Source: CAYSCX01 sp964429575
GTDB lineage: Bacteria; Desulfobacterota; Binatia; Binatales; Binataceae
Direction: 5' to 3'
Assembly (NCBI GenBank): GCA_964429575.1
Contig: CAYSCX010000001.1
Location: forward strand, 186,001 to 250,000
Length of the DNA stretch: 64,000 nt
Of this stretch, positions 9,519 to 16,713 are shown one piece after another. Position 1 is the stretch's first letter. The number at the start of each line of letters is the position of its first letter. The position numbers were made by a program, and so were the translations under genes. The notes beneath the pieces are model-generated. The model was not told where the DNA came from, did no database searches, and saw only the letters and a program-made list of their open reading frames with translations.

Positions 9519-10535
9519 TTGATTGTCGTCATGAAGGCCGGCGCTTCGGAGAGTGACATCCAGGCGATAATTCGGATGGTCGAGGAACTCGACTACCGCG
9601 CCCACGTGATTCGCGGCGTCGAACGCACGGTTGTCGCTTGCGTCGGCGACGAGCGCGGCGAGCACCAGCTGACTCATCTCGAATCGGTTTCAGGCGTCGA
9701 ACGCGTGATGCCGGTGCTCAGGCCGTTCAAGCTCGCGAGCCGGCAGGTGCGTCCCGAGGGGTCGATCATCAATGTGAATGGCGTCGAGATCGGCGGCAAA
9801 CGAATCGCCGTCATTGCGGGCCCCTGCGCGGTCGAAAGTGCGGAGCAGGTCGAGGCGGCGGCTGACGCGGTCAAGGCCGGCGGTGCGCATCTGTTGCGCG
9901 GCGGCGCGTTCAAACCTCGCACATCGCCGTACGCATTCCAGGGTATGGAGGGCGAGGGCCTCAAGCTCCTGGAGCATGCGGGCAAGCGAGTCGGGCTGCC
10001 GGTCGTGACCGAAATCATGGATCCGCACGACATCGAGCTGGTCGCCGCTCATGCCGACATGCTGCAGGTCGGCGCGCGCAACGCGCAGAACTTCTCGCTG
10101 CTACGCAGGCTCGGCAAGGTGAAAAAGCCGATCTTGCTCAAGCGCGGCATGTCCACGCGGCTCGAGGAGTTCCTGATGGCCGCGGAGTACATCATTTCCG
10201 AGGGCAACCCCGATGTGGTGCTGTGCGAGCGCGGGATCCGGACGTTCGAGACCGCGACGCGCAACACGCTCGACCTGAATGCGGTCCCGCTGCTGAAGGA
10301 ATGGACGCATTTGCCGGTCGTGGTCGATCCGAGCCACGGCACCGGCATCTGGTCGTTGGTCACGCCGATGGCGCTGGCGGCGGTCGCGGCGGGCGCGGAC
10401 GGCTTGCTCATCGAGGTGCATCCGCATCCAGAGTTGGCGCGCTCCGACGGTCCGCAGCAGCTAAAGCCGGACCGCTTCGCGGCACTGATGAAGGCGCTGC
10501 GACCGGTTGCGGAAGCGCTGGGGCGCACGCTCTAG
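9519..10535 (+). CDS. aroF: 3-deoxy-7-phosphoheptulonate (DAHP) synthase, type I-beta
   Basis: Condenses phosphoenolpyruvate and erythrose 4-phosphate in the first step of the shikimate pathway. It has 338 residues with an N-terminal ferredoxin-like/ACT-like regulatory domain (residues 1-75) and a KDSA-type TIM barrel. Key motifs are AGPCAVES, RGGAFKPRTSPYAFQG, the ILLKRGM segment and VVDPSHGTG. This N-domain architecture is that of feedback-regulated Thermotoga-type enzymes. The start is the TTG at 9519, preceded by GAGGAG with an 8-base spacer; it gives the family N terminus (IVVMKAGAS). The TAG stop (10533-10535) is the terminal CTAG of repeat-element copy 1. Confidence 0.95.
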   Translation: MIVVMKAGASESDIQAIIRMVEELDYRAHVIRGVERTVVACVGDERGEHQLTHLESVSGVERVMPVLRPFKLASRQVRPEGSIINVNGVEIGGKRIAVIAGPCAVESAEQVEAAADAVKAGGAHLLRGGAFKPRTSPYAFQGMEGEGLKLLEHAGKRVGLPVVTEIMDPHDIELVAAHADMLQVGARNAQNFSLLRRLGKVKKPILLKRGMSTRLEEFLMAAEYIISEGNPDVVLCERGIRTFETATRNTLDLNAVPLLKEWTHLPVVVDPSHGTGIWSLVTPMALAAVAAGADGLLIEVHPHPELARSDGPQQLKPDRFAALMKALRPVAEALGRTL

Positions 10536-10720
10536 CAGGGTGTTGAGAAACTCAGAACATGGCGCGGCGGATGCGCAGGTGTGCTCAACACCCTGCGGGA
10601 AAGACTTGTCCTGAGCCAGCGGCGAAGGATCGGGCTTCTTACCTAATCTTCTCCCCCATTTGGGGGAGAGGAGAGAGAGGGAGCAGGTTGTTGAAAAAGC
10701 TATTTTCAACAGCCTGCTAG
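10532..10720 (-). repeat. Dispersed three-hairpin element, copy 1 (inverted orientation)
   Basis: 189 bp bounded by CTAG at both ends. On the plus strand the order is a long stem-loop (GCAGGGTGTTGAG ... CTCAACACCCTGC), a spacer, a central CTCCCCC/GGGGGAG hairpin preceded by TAATCTT, and a short stem (AGCAGGTTGTTGAAAA ... TTTTCAACAGCCTGC). It is the reverse complement of copies 2-4. It is about 25 bp longer than the others because the spacer contains an extra motif (GTCCTGAGC ... GAAGGATC). Its first TAG is the aroF stop codon. No coding potential is seen. Confidence 0.85.
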
Positions 10721-10806
10721 AATTCGTAACGGTGATCTGAAGCGAGGTCGCGCAGTCTCGCAATCGAGCTTTCCCGCGCGCTGTCTGGTAAGCTCGGCCA
10801 TCACAC

Positions 10807-11730
10807 GTGAGCGCGAGGCGAACCAAGCCCCCGAGGCTAAGACCGGGTGACACCGTCGGCGTGGTGGCACCGGCCGCGGCAGTCGAACGCGAGCATCTGG
10901 AGCGCGGTGTCAACGCGCTGTCGCAGCTCGGTTTTCGCGTCAAGGTATCAGAGCGGGTGCTCGGCCGCGCCGGAATCCTCGCTGGAGCGGACCGCGAGCG
11001 TGCCGCCGAGCTGCAGTCCTACTTTGCGGACCCGGAAGTACGCGCAATTATCGCGGCGCGCGGCGGATACGGCACTGGACGCGTTCTGCCGCTCCTCGAC
11101 TTCGCCGCAATCGCCCGCACGCCCAAGCCGTTCGTTGGATTCTCGGATCTGACATTCTTGCTGATGGCTTTGGTCGAACGCGCGAACCTGGTCGCATTTC
11201 ACGGCCCGACGGTGGCGGTCGATCTGTCGCGAGGGCTAACAGCGCGCGCGCGCCAACACCTAATCGGCCTGCTCGGCGGCGAAATGGAAAACGTCGAGTT
11301 CGAGGCGAAGGAAGTGGTGCATCCAGGCTCCGCCGAGGGCGAAGTGATAGGCGGGTGTCTGTCGGTGCTGGCCGCGATGCTCGCGACACCGTACGCTCCG
11401 GATTTTCGCGGCAAGATATTGTTTCTCGAGGACACCGGCGAGAAGGCGTACCGGGTCGATCGGATGCTGGTGCACCTCAAACAGGCGGGCGTGCTCGCGA
11501 GCGTCGCGGGAATCGCATTCGGGGCGATTCGGCCGGTGGACGGCAACGAGCAGGAGGCACGGTTGATCGCGGAATTCATCGCAGAGGAAACCGCAGGGCT
11601 GGGCGTCCCGGTGCTTTACGGCATCGAAGCCGGACACGGGACGGAGAATTTGGCGCTGCCGCTGGGAATTCGCGCGCGTATCGACACAAAGAGCGGCCGG
11701 CTGACCTATCTTGAGCCCGCGGTCAGCTAG
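10807..11730 (+). CDS. ldcA: LD-carboxypeptidase (peptidase S66)
   Basis: This 307-residue cytosolic serine peptidase removes the terminal D-Ala from recycled murein tetrapeptides. The S66 triad is visible as Ser113 (GFSDLT), Glu208 (FLEDTGEKAYRVDRML) and His277 (GIEAGHGTENLALPLG); the N-terminal GDTVGVVAPA and ARGGYGTGRVLPLL are also family hallmarks. There is no signal peptide. It starts at a GTG (10807) without a strong Shine-Dalgarno. Repeat copy 1 lies upstream and copy 2 begins inside its stop codon (TAG 11728-11730). With the serine hydrolase and Mpl downstream it forms a peptidoglycan-recycling cluster. Confidence 0.92.
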   Translation: MSARRTKPPRLRPGDTVGVVAPAAAVEREHLERGVNALSQLGFRVKVSERVLGRAGILAGADRERAAELQSYFADPEVRAIIAARGGYGTGRVLPLLDFAAIARTPKPFVGFSDLTFLLMALVERANLVAFHGPTVAVDLSRGLTARARQHLIGLLGGEMENVEFEAKEVVHPGSAEGEVIGGCLSVLAAMLATPYAPDFRGKILFLEDTGEKAYRVDRMLVHLKQAGVLASVAGIAFGAIRPVDGNEQEARLIAEFIAEETAGLGVPVLYGIEAGHGTENLALPLGIRARIDTKSGRLTYLEPAVS

Positions 11731-11887
11731 CGGGCTGTTGAAGAAGGCATCTTCAACATCCTGCTCACTCTCTCGCGTCTCCCCCGGAGGGGGAGAAGAT
11801 TAGGAAGGCAGCCAGTGTTCACGCAGGGTGTTAAGCGCAGGGTCGATGAAATCTTCGAACTCACGGCTTATCTCAACACCCTGCTAG
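11727..11887 (+). repeat. Dispersed three-hairpin element, copy 2
   Basis: 161 bp bounded by CTAG. The short stem (GGGCTGTTGAAGA ... TCTTCAACATCCTGC) carries a mismatch, then come CTCTCTCGCGTCTCCCCC / GGGGGAGAAGATTAGG and the long stem-loop GCAGGGTGTTAAG ... CTCAACACCCTGC. The first TAG is the ldcA stop. It lies between ldcA and the serine hydrolase in the same direction, so it probably appears in any read-through mRNA. Confidence 0.85.
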
Positions 11888-11913
11888 GCGGCGCGCTCGC
11901 GGAGTCAGTTTAG

Positions 11914-13044
11914 GTGGGATGGCGCGAAGTCGAGCAGGCGTTTGACGACGCGGTCGCGCGCGGCGTGATTCCCGGTGCGACGGTGGTCGTGCGCCGGGGC
12001 CGGGACATCGAGTTCGAAGGCGCGTTCGGCTTCCGTTCGCTGGCGCCGGAGCGTTCGCCGATGCATCTCGGGACGGTCTTCGATCTGTCGTCGTTGACCA
12101 AGGCGCTCGCCACGACTATCGCGGTGATGATGCTCACGCGCGACGGGCGGCTGCGGCTCGACGATCGAGTTACGCGCTGCTTTCACAATTTCGGAGTGCA
12201 CAACAAGACCGCCGTGACGTTCCGCCATTTGCTCGCGCACTGCTCGGGCCTCGCCGCGTGGCGGCCGTTCTACCAGCGAGTCGCGCAGGTAGAGAAGAGC
12301 GGGCGGGTCAACTTCATGTCGAGTAACGGCGCCAAGCAGTTCGTGTTTGACGAGATTCACCGCGAGAAGCCCGAGGCGCCGCCCGGCACCAAGGCGATTT
12401 ACTCCGATCTAAATTTCATTCTGCTTGGCGAGACGATCGAACAGGTTTCCGGGTTTTCATTGAACCGATTTTGCCGCGACAAGATATTCCGGCCGCTCGC
12501 TCTCCGCTCGACGGACTTTATCGATATATCGCACACGCGATCTCGCCACCTGGAACCAGTCGCCGATATGTTTGCGCCGACCGAAATCTGCGCCTGGCGA
12601 CAGCGCCTGCTGATCGGCGAAGTTGACGACGAGAACGCATTCGCAATGGGCGGAGTCGCGGGCCATGCCGGTCTGTTCGCGCCGGTGCGCGAGGTAGATT
12701 TGATCGCGCGCGAATTGCTGCTTTGCCACGCCGGCAAGTCGGAATTGGTTCCTCAGCGGATTGTCAGTGACTTTTGGACGCGCGATCACGCGGTGCCGGG
12801 ATCGACCTGGGCGCTCGGATGGGACACGCCGTCGGCTGAGAACTCCAGCGCCGGTCGGTATTTCTCGCCGAATGCCGTCGGCCACTTGGGGTTTACCGGC
12901 ACGTCGATTTGGATCGAACCGGAGAAACAGATTGCAGTGTCGCTGCTCACGAATCGGATTCATCCTCGGCGCGACAACCAGGCGATTCGCGAGTTTCGGC
13001 CGCGCATTCACGACCTCATCATGGAAGCGCTTGCCGGTGGCTAA
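11914..13044 (+). CDS. Beta-lactamase-fold serine hydrolase (class C / AmpC-like family)
   Basis: 376 residues with the penicillin-binding-protein/beta-lactamase fold. Ser60-Leu-Thr-Lys63 is the SxxK nucleophile motif, Tyr163-Ser-Asp is the YxN equivalent (Asn replaced by Asp, as in many esterase-like members) and HLGFTGTSI is the third motif. There is no signal peptide or membrane anchor, so it is predicted to be cytosolic, unlike true beta-lactamases and low-molecular-weight PBPs. It starts at GTG 11914, 26 bp after repeat copy 2, and overlaps the start of mpl by 8 bp, implying translational coupling. The context suggests a role on murein peptides or other recycled cell-wall fragments, but the substrate cannot be read from the sequence; an esterase is possible. 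Confidence 0.82.
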   Translation: MGWREVEQAFDDAVARGVIPGATVVVRRGRDIEFEGAFGFRSLAPERSPMHLGTVFDLSSLTKALATTIAVMMLTRDGRLRLDDRVTRCFHNFGVHNKTAVTFRHLLAHCSGLAAWRPFYQRVAQVEKSGRVNFMSSNGAKQFVFDEIHREKPEAPPGTKAIYSDLNFILLGETIEQVSGFSLNRFCRDKIFRPLALRSTDFIDISHTRSRHLEPVADMFAPTEICAWRQRLLIGEVDDENAFAMGGVAGHAGLFAPVREVDLIARELLLCHAGKSELVPQRIVSDFWTRDHAVPGSTWALGWDTPSAENSSAGRYFSPNAVGHLGFTGTSIWIEPEKQIAVSLLTNRIHPRRDNQAIREFRPRIHDLIMEALAGG

Positions 13045-14494
13045 CGAAGACAGCGCGGCGCGGCTCGCGCGAATTCCAGCGTCAGTTCGTCATGTCCACC
13101 TGCTCGGCGTGGGCGGCACCGCGATGGCGGCGCTGGCCGGGATGCTCGCCGAGCGCGGCTATCGCGTGACCGGTTCCGACGCGCAGCTCTACGAGCCGAC
13201 CGCTTCGCTGCTCAAGACGCTGCGCGTGGAAGTGCGAAGCGGTTTCGCGGCCGACAATCTGACGCCAGCGCCCGATCTGGTGATCGTGGGCAACGTGATC
13301 ACGCGGAACAATCCCGAGGCGCTGGAATTGATCGCGAGCGCGATTCCGTATGTGTCGATGCCCGAGGCGTTGTGGCGATTCTTCCTGAGCGACAAGCGCG
13401 TGCTGATGGTCGCCGGGACGCATGGCAAGACGACCTCAACCGCATTGATGGCGCACGTGCTCAATTCGGCGGGCCGTGACCCGTCGATGCTGGTGGGCGG
13501 AGTCGCGCGCGATTTCGACAAGAACTACCGGCTCGGTCGCGGCGAGGATTTCGTCATCGAGGGCGACGAGTACGACACCGCATTTTTCGACAAGGGGCCG
13601 AAGTTTCTCCACTATCGCGCGCGCGGAGCGATCGTAACGGCGGTCGAGTTCGATCACGCGGACATCTATCGCGATCTCGAACACGTGAAATCGAGCTTTC
13701 GCGCGCTCGCCGGGCAGATGGATGAAGGAGGCGTGCTCGCCGTCTGCGCAGATTCTCCCGCCGCAGTTGAAGTGACGGCGGCGACGCGGGCGCGTCGAGT
13801 AACCTTCGGACTCGGTGCAGGCGAGATGCGCGCAGTAGATATCAAGATCGATGTGGACGGAGCTCGTTTCCGCGTCGAATGCGCGGGGAAGCGCGCGCGA
13901 CCAGAGTTTCACCTCGCGATCGGCGGCAGAATGAACGTCGCGAATGCGCTAGGCGTCTACGCGTTGCTCAGAGAGTTCGGCGTCGACGACGACGAAATTG
14001 CGCGGGGATTCGCGACGTTCAAGGGAGTCGCGCGCAGGCAGGAAGTGATAGGCGAGGCAGCGGGTGTCGTGGTGATCGACGACTTCGCGCACCATCCCAC
14101 GGCCGTTCGCGCGACATTGGACGCCGTCGCGGAGCGCTACCTGGGGCGCAGGATTCTGGCGGCGTTCGAGCCGCGGTCGAACACGTCGAGGCGCAATGTG
14201 TTTCAGCGTGAGTTCGCGCGGGCGTTTGATCGCGCGGCGCGAGTCTATCTGGCGCCCGTGTACTTCAAAGACAACGATCGGATTCCGGATGGCGAGCGGC
14301 TGGATGTCGAGGCGCTCGCGCGCGCGATCACAGCGCGCGGACCAGCCGCGGTCGCGTGCGCTTCGAACGAAACGATCGTCGAGAAGATCGTCAGGGATGC
14401 TCGCACCGGCGACGTGGTCGTGATCATGTCGAACGGCCCATTCGGCGATGTGAAGAGCAACGTGCTGGCACAGCTGCGCGCGCGCGCCGTGTGA
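13037..14494 (+). CDS. mpl: UDP-N-acetylmuramate:murein tripeptide ligase
   Basis: A 485-residue Mur-ligase-family enzyme that attaches recycled L-Ala-gamma-D-Glu-meso-DAP to UDP-MurNAc, bypassing MurC/D/E. The N-terminal nucleotide-binding LLGVGGTAMAALAGML, the ATP P-loop GTHGKTTSTA, and the Mpl-type EGDEYDTAFFDKGPKF followed by VEFDHADIY distinguish it from MurC. DDFAHHPTAVRATL and EPRSNTSRR are C-terminal-domain hallmarks. The frame is open further upstream, but GTG 13037, which overlaps the stop of the serine hydrolase, gives the correct N terminus. LdcA produces the tripeptide that Mpl uses. Confidence 0.93.
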   Translation: MANEDSAARLARIPASVRHVHLLGVGGTAMAALAGMLAERGYRVTGSDAQLYEPTASLLKTLRVEVRSGFAADNLTPAPDLVIVGNVITRNNPEALELIASAIPYVSMPEALWRFFLSDKRVLMVAGTHGKTTSTALMAHVLNSAGRDPSMLVGGVARDFDKNYRLGRGEDFVIEGDEYDTAFFDKGPKFLHYRARGAIVTAVEFDHADIYRDLEHVKSSFRALAGQMDEGGVLAVCADSPAAVEVTAATRARRVTFGLGAGEMRAVDIKIDVDGARFRVECAGKRARPEFHLAIGGRMNVANALGVYALLREFGVDDDEIARGFATFKGVARRQEVIGEAAGVVVIDDFAHHPTAVRATLDAVAERYLGRRILAAFEPRSNTSRRNVFQREFARAFDRAARVYLAPVYFKDNDRIPDGERLDVEALARAITARGPAAVACASNETIVEKIVRDARTGDVVVIMSNGPFGDVKSNVLAQLRARAV

Positions 14495-14508
14495 CGAAGT
14501 ATTGCGTC

Positions 14509-14541
14509 GATCCTTCTCGCCAGAGATGCGCTCAGGATGAC
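14509..14541 (+). repeat. Short interrupted palindrome GATCCTTC ... GCTCAGGA
   Basis: The motif resembles the extra spacer sequence in repeat copy 1 (which in reverse complement reads GATCCTTCGCC ... GCTCAGGAC). It lies directly after the mpl stop in a convergent gap. It may be a fragment of a second, unrelated short-repeat family. Confidence 0.4.
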
Positions 14542-14574
14542 TACTGATGGAGTCGGAAATCGAGTGGACGGTAG

Positions 14575-15582
14575 TTAATAGCCTTGTGTCGGGTCGACCA
14601 GATTCAGCAGCGGCTGGCCGGCGCGGAAGCGGCGCAGGTTATCGGCAAAAAGCTCGCACGCCTTGTCCATGTAGCTCTTGCATGCGCCCGACATGTGGGG
14701 AGTGAGGATCACGCTCTCGAGGTCCCACAGCGGACTTTCGGCGGGCAGCGGCTCCTGCTCGAAGACGTCGAGGCCCGCGCCGCCGATTTTCTTCGCGCGC
14801 AACGCGTCGATGAGCGCGCGTTCGTCGATGACTTCGCCGCGCCCGATGTTCACGATGTAGGCGCCGGGTTTCATCGCCGCGATTTCGCGCGCGCCGATAA
14901 ACTTGCGCGTGTGCTGCGTCGCCGGAAGCGTGATGGTCAGATAATCGCTCTCGGAAACGGCCTCGATGCGTTCCTCGGGGCCGTACCACTTTGCGGGAAT
15001 CACTCCTTCGGGATCGCCCAGACCCGGAGGCCACCAGCCCGGGTCGGCGTGCATGGCGGGGTCGCGCTTGAGCGCAATCACGGTCATGCCGAAGGCAGCG
15101 GCGAGTCGCGCCGTCTCGCGCCCGATGGAGCCGTAACCGATGACGCCGAGGGTCTTTCCGCGCAGCTCGTCCACGGTGCCCATGAACTCCCAGTTGCGCA
15201 TCCATTCGCGCCGCATCTGTGCGCGCATCGTAACGTGCAGGTTGTGCGCATATGCAAGCATCGAGGCCAGGGTGTACTCGGCGATCGGCGTTGCGTGGAT
15301 GCCGCTCGCGGTCGTGACCGCCAGCGCGCCCGACGAGATGAGGTGCTTCGGTGTGTGATCGGCGCCCGCGCTCAACAGCTGAATCCACTTGAGGCCGGGG
15401 GTGCGCGTGGCGACGTCGTCAGGCATGCGGAAGGTCAGCAGCGCGTCGCAGCCGGTCGTGAGCAGTTCTGCAATCTCATCGACGCCACGGCAGGCGCGAT
15501 GGCTGAGTTCGGCGCCGCCCGAGGCTTGGGCCAGCAGCTTTTCCTGCGCGGGAGTGAGGGCGAGCGTGGAGATGATGCGCAT
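14575..15582 (-). CDS. D-2-hydroxyacid dehydrogenase (NAD-dependent)
   Basis: 335 residues. The Rossmann motif is LGVIGYGSIGRETARLA, and the catalytic Arg (NIGRGEVIDE), Glu (LDVFEQEPLP) and His (LTPHMSG) appear in the usual order of the D-isomer-specific 2-hydroxyacid dehydrogenase family. An insertion between the dinucleotide motif and the catalytic Arg (DPGWWPPGLGDPEG) is seen in glyoxylate/hydroxypyruvate-type members. The open frame extends to 15675, but ATG 15582 gives the expected MRIISTLALT start. It stands alone between convergent mpl and divergent PDZ-like genes. The substrate is unknown; phosphoglycerate dehydrogenase is less likely because no ACT domain is present. Confidence 0.85.
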   Translation of the reverse strand: MRIISTLALTPAQEKLLAQASGGAELSHRACRGVDEIAELLTTGCDALLTFRMPDDVATRTPGLKWIQLLSAGADHTPKHLISSGALAVTTASGIHATPIAEYTLASMLAYAHNLHVTMRAQMRREWMRNWEFMGTVDELRGKTLGVIGYGSIGRETARLAAAFGMTVIALKRDPAMHADPGWWPPGLGDPEGVIPAKWYGPEERIEAVSESDYLTITLPATQHTRKFIGAREIAAMKPGAYIVNIGRGEVIDERALIDALRAKKIGGAGLDVFEQEPLPAESPLWDLESVILTPHMSGACKSYMDKACELFADNLRRFRAGQPLLNLVDPTQGY

Positions 15583-15709
15583 CGTCGAGTGACACGACTC
15601 TTGCACGCGCAGCGTTTTGCCATCAAGCGGAAACAACCCGCCTTGTGCGTATCGAAGTGCAGACCTATCATCCACTGAGTCCGGCGGTCACGATGACGGG
15701 GACGATGTG

Positions 15710-16516
15710 GTGAATTTCAAACGGCTCGCGCTTATCGTCGCCCTCGCCGCTCTGGCACTCGGCGGACTGGCGCGTGCGCAAATCGCGCAGGACGAGCCGG
15801 CTCCGGCGCCACGCCTTCAAAAGCAGCCGGGAGATGAGCCGGCGGAGCCGGGCATTGCCGGCCAAGGCGGCGACGAGAAATCCCTCGAAATTTCGCCGCA
15901 GCCGGGCGCAGCGCCGATGCAACCCGGCATCAGCGAGATTCCGTCTGAGCGGAAGTTCGCGCCCTCCGAAGAGAGCGCGCGTCTTTCGCCGAGGTTTGTG
16001 CCCGGGCGAACTGGCGAGGGCATCGGGCAGGCGTGCCTGGGGGTTTCGCTCAAACCTGCAACGCGGTGTCTGCTCGGCGCGGAAGAGCATGGGATGGAGG
16101 TGACCGATTTCGAGGTGAATGGTCCGGCGGCGCAGGCGGGTTTTAAGGTGCGCAACGGCGCTGGTCTTGGGACGGCGATCGCGGGAGCGGCAGTGCTTGG
16201 TCCCCTCGCTCCGTTGGCCGCGCCGCTGTTCCAGCAAGCCGAGCACAATGCATCTGGCGACTTGCTCGTCGCGGTCGACGATGTGCGCGTCCGTAGTGAC
16301 AAGCAGCTGCGCCACGAGCTTGACAAGCTCCAGCCGGGAGACCTCGCTTACGTGACGGTGATACGCCCGCTTCCGGGCGGCCAGCACGCTCAGAAAAGGA
16401 TCCAGATCAAGGTCGGTGAGATACGGCAGGGAAAATGCGCCAAAGCTCCAGCCAGCGAGTCAGCCGCTGCGCCGCCGCCCCCGAGCCGGCCCGGCGCGGA
16501 GAGCTTCACGGACTGA
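15710..16516 (+). CDS. Secreted PDZ-like domain protein
   Basis: 268 residues from the GTG at 15710 (another GTG three bases earlier is equally possible; GGGGA lies 5-8 bases upstream). A clean signal peptide (NFKRLALIVALAALALGG, cleaved after ARA) is followed by a Pro/Gly/Glu-rich linker to about residue 110. A PDZ-like fold comes next: VTDFEVNGPAAQAGFKV, then GDLLVAVDDVRVRSDKQL and LAYVTVIR. A hydrophobic Gly/Ala segment (TAIAGAAVLGPLAPLAAPLF) interrupts the domain. The tail is Ala/Pro-rich. No protease domain is attached, so it may be a periplasmic adaptor. Its precise function is unknown. Confidence 0.7.
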   Translation: MNFKRLALIVALAALALGGLARAQIAQDEPAPAPRLQKQPGDEPAEPGIAGQGGDEKSLEISPQPGAAPMQPGISEIPSERKFAPSEESARLSPRFVPGRTGEGIGQACLGVSLKPATRCLLGAEEHGMEVTDFEVNGPAAQAGFKVRNGAGLGTAIAGAAVLGPLAPLAAPLFQQAEHNASGDLLVAVDDVRVRSDKQLRHELDKLQPGDLAYVTVIRPLPGGQHAQKRIQIKVGEIRQGKCAKAPASESAAAPPPPSRPGAESFTD

Positions 16517-16713
16517 CGCACTGCCGACTTCCTGGTCACTCCATCTTCCGAACATAGCTCCGTCGCTCAGATTTCCGCGCGATCTCGCAACGTGCGGACG
16601 CGACAGATAGAGCGGGCATCACAAAAGCAGCTTTGCTATCATCAGTGCGATGGCCGCCCGCGTGCTTTGTGAGCACTGCGGGAAGGCCGCTTTGCGTATT
16701 CCAATAGGCGAAG

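Noticed and set aside
11914..13044. Acquired beta-lactamase resistance gene
   Set aside because: No signal peptide, Asn of YxN replaced by Asp, and coupling to mpl; composition is like the neighbours, so a housekeeping hydrolase is more likely.
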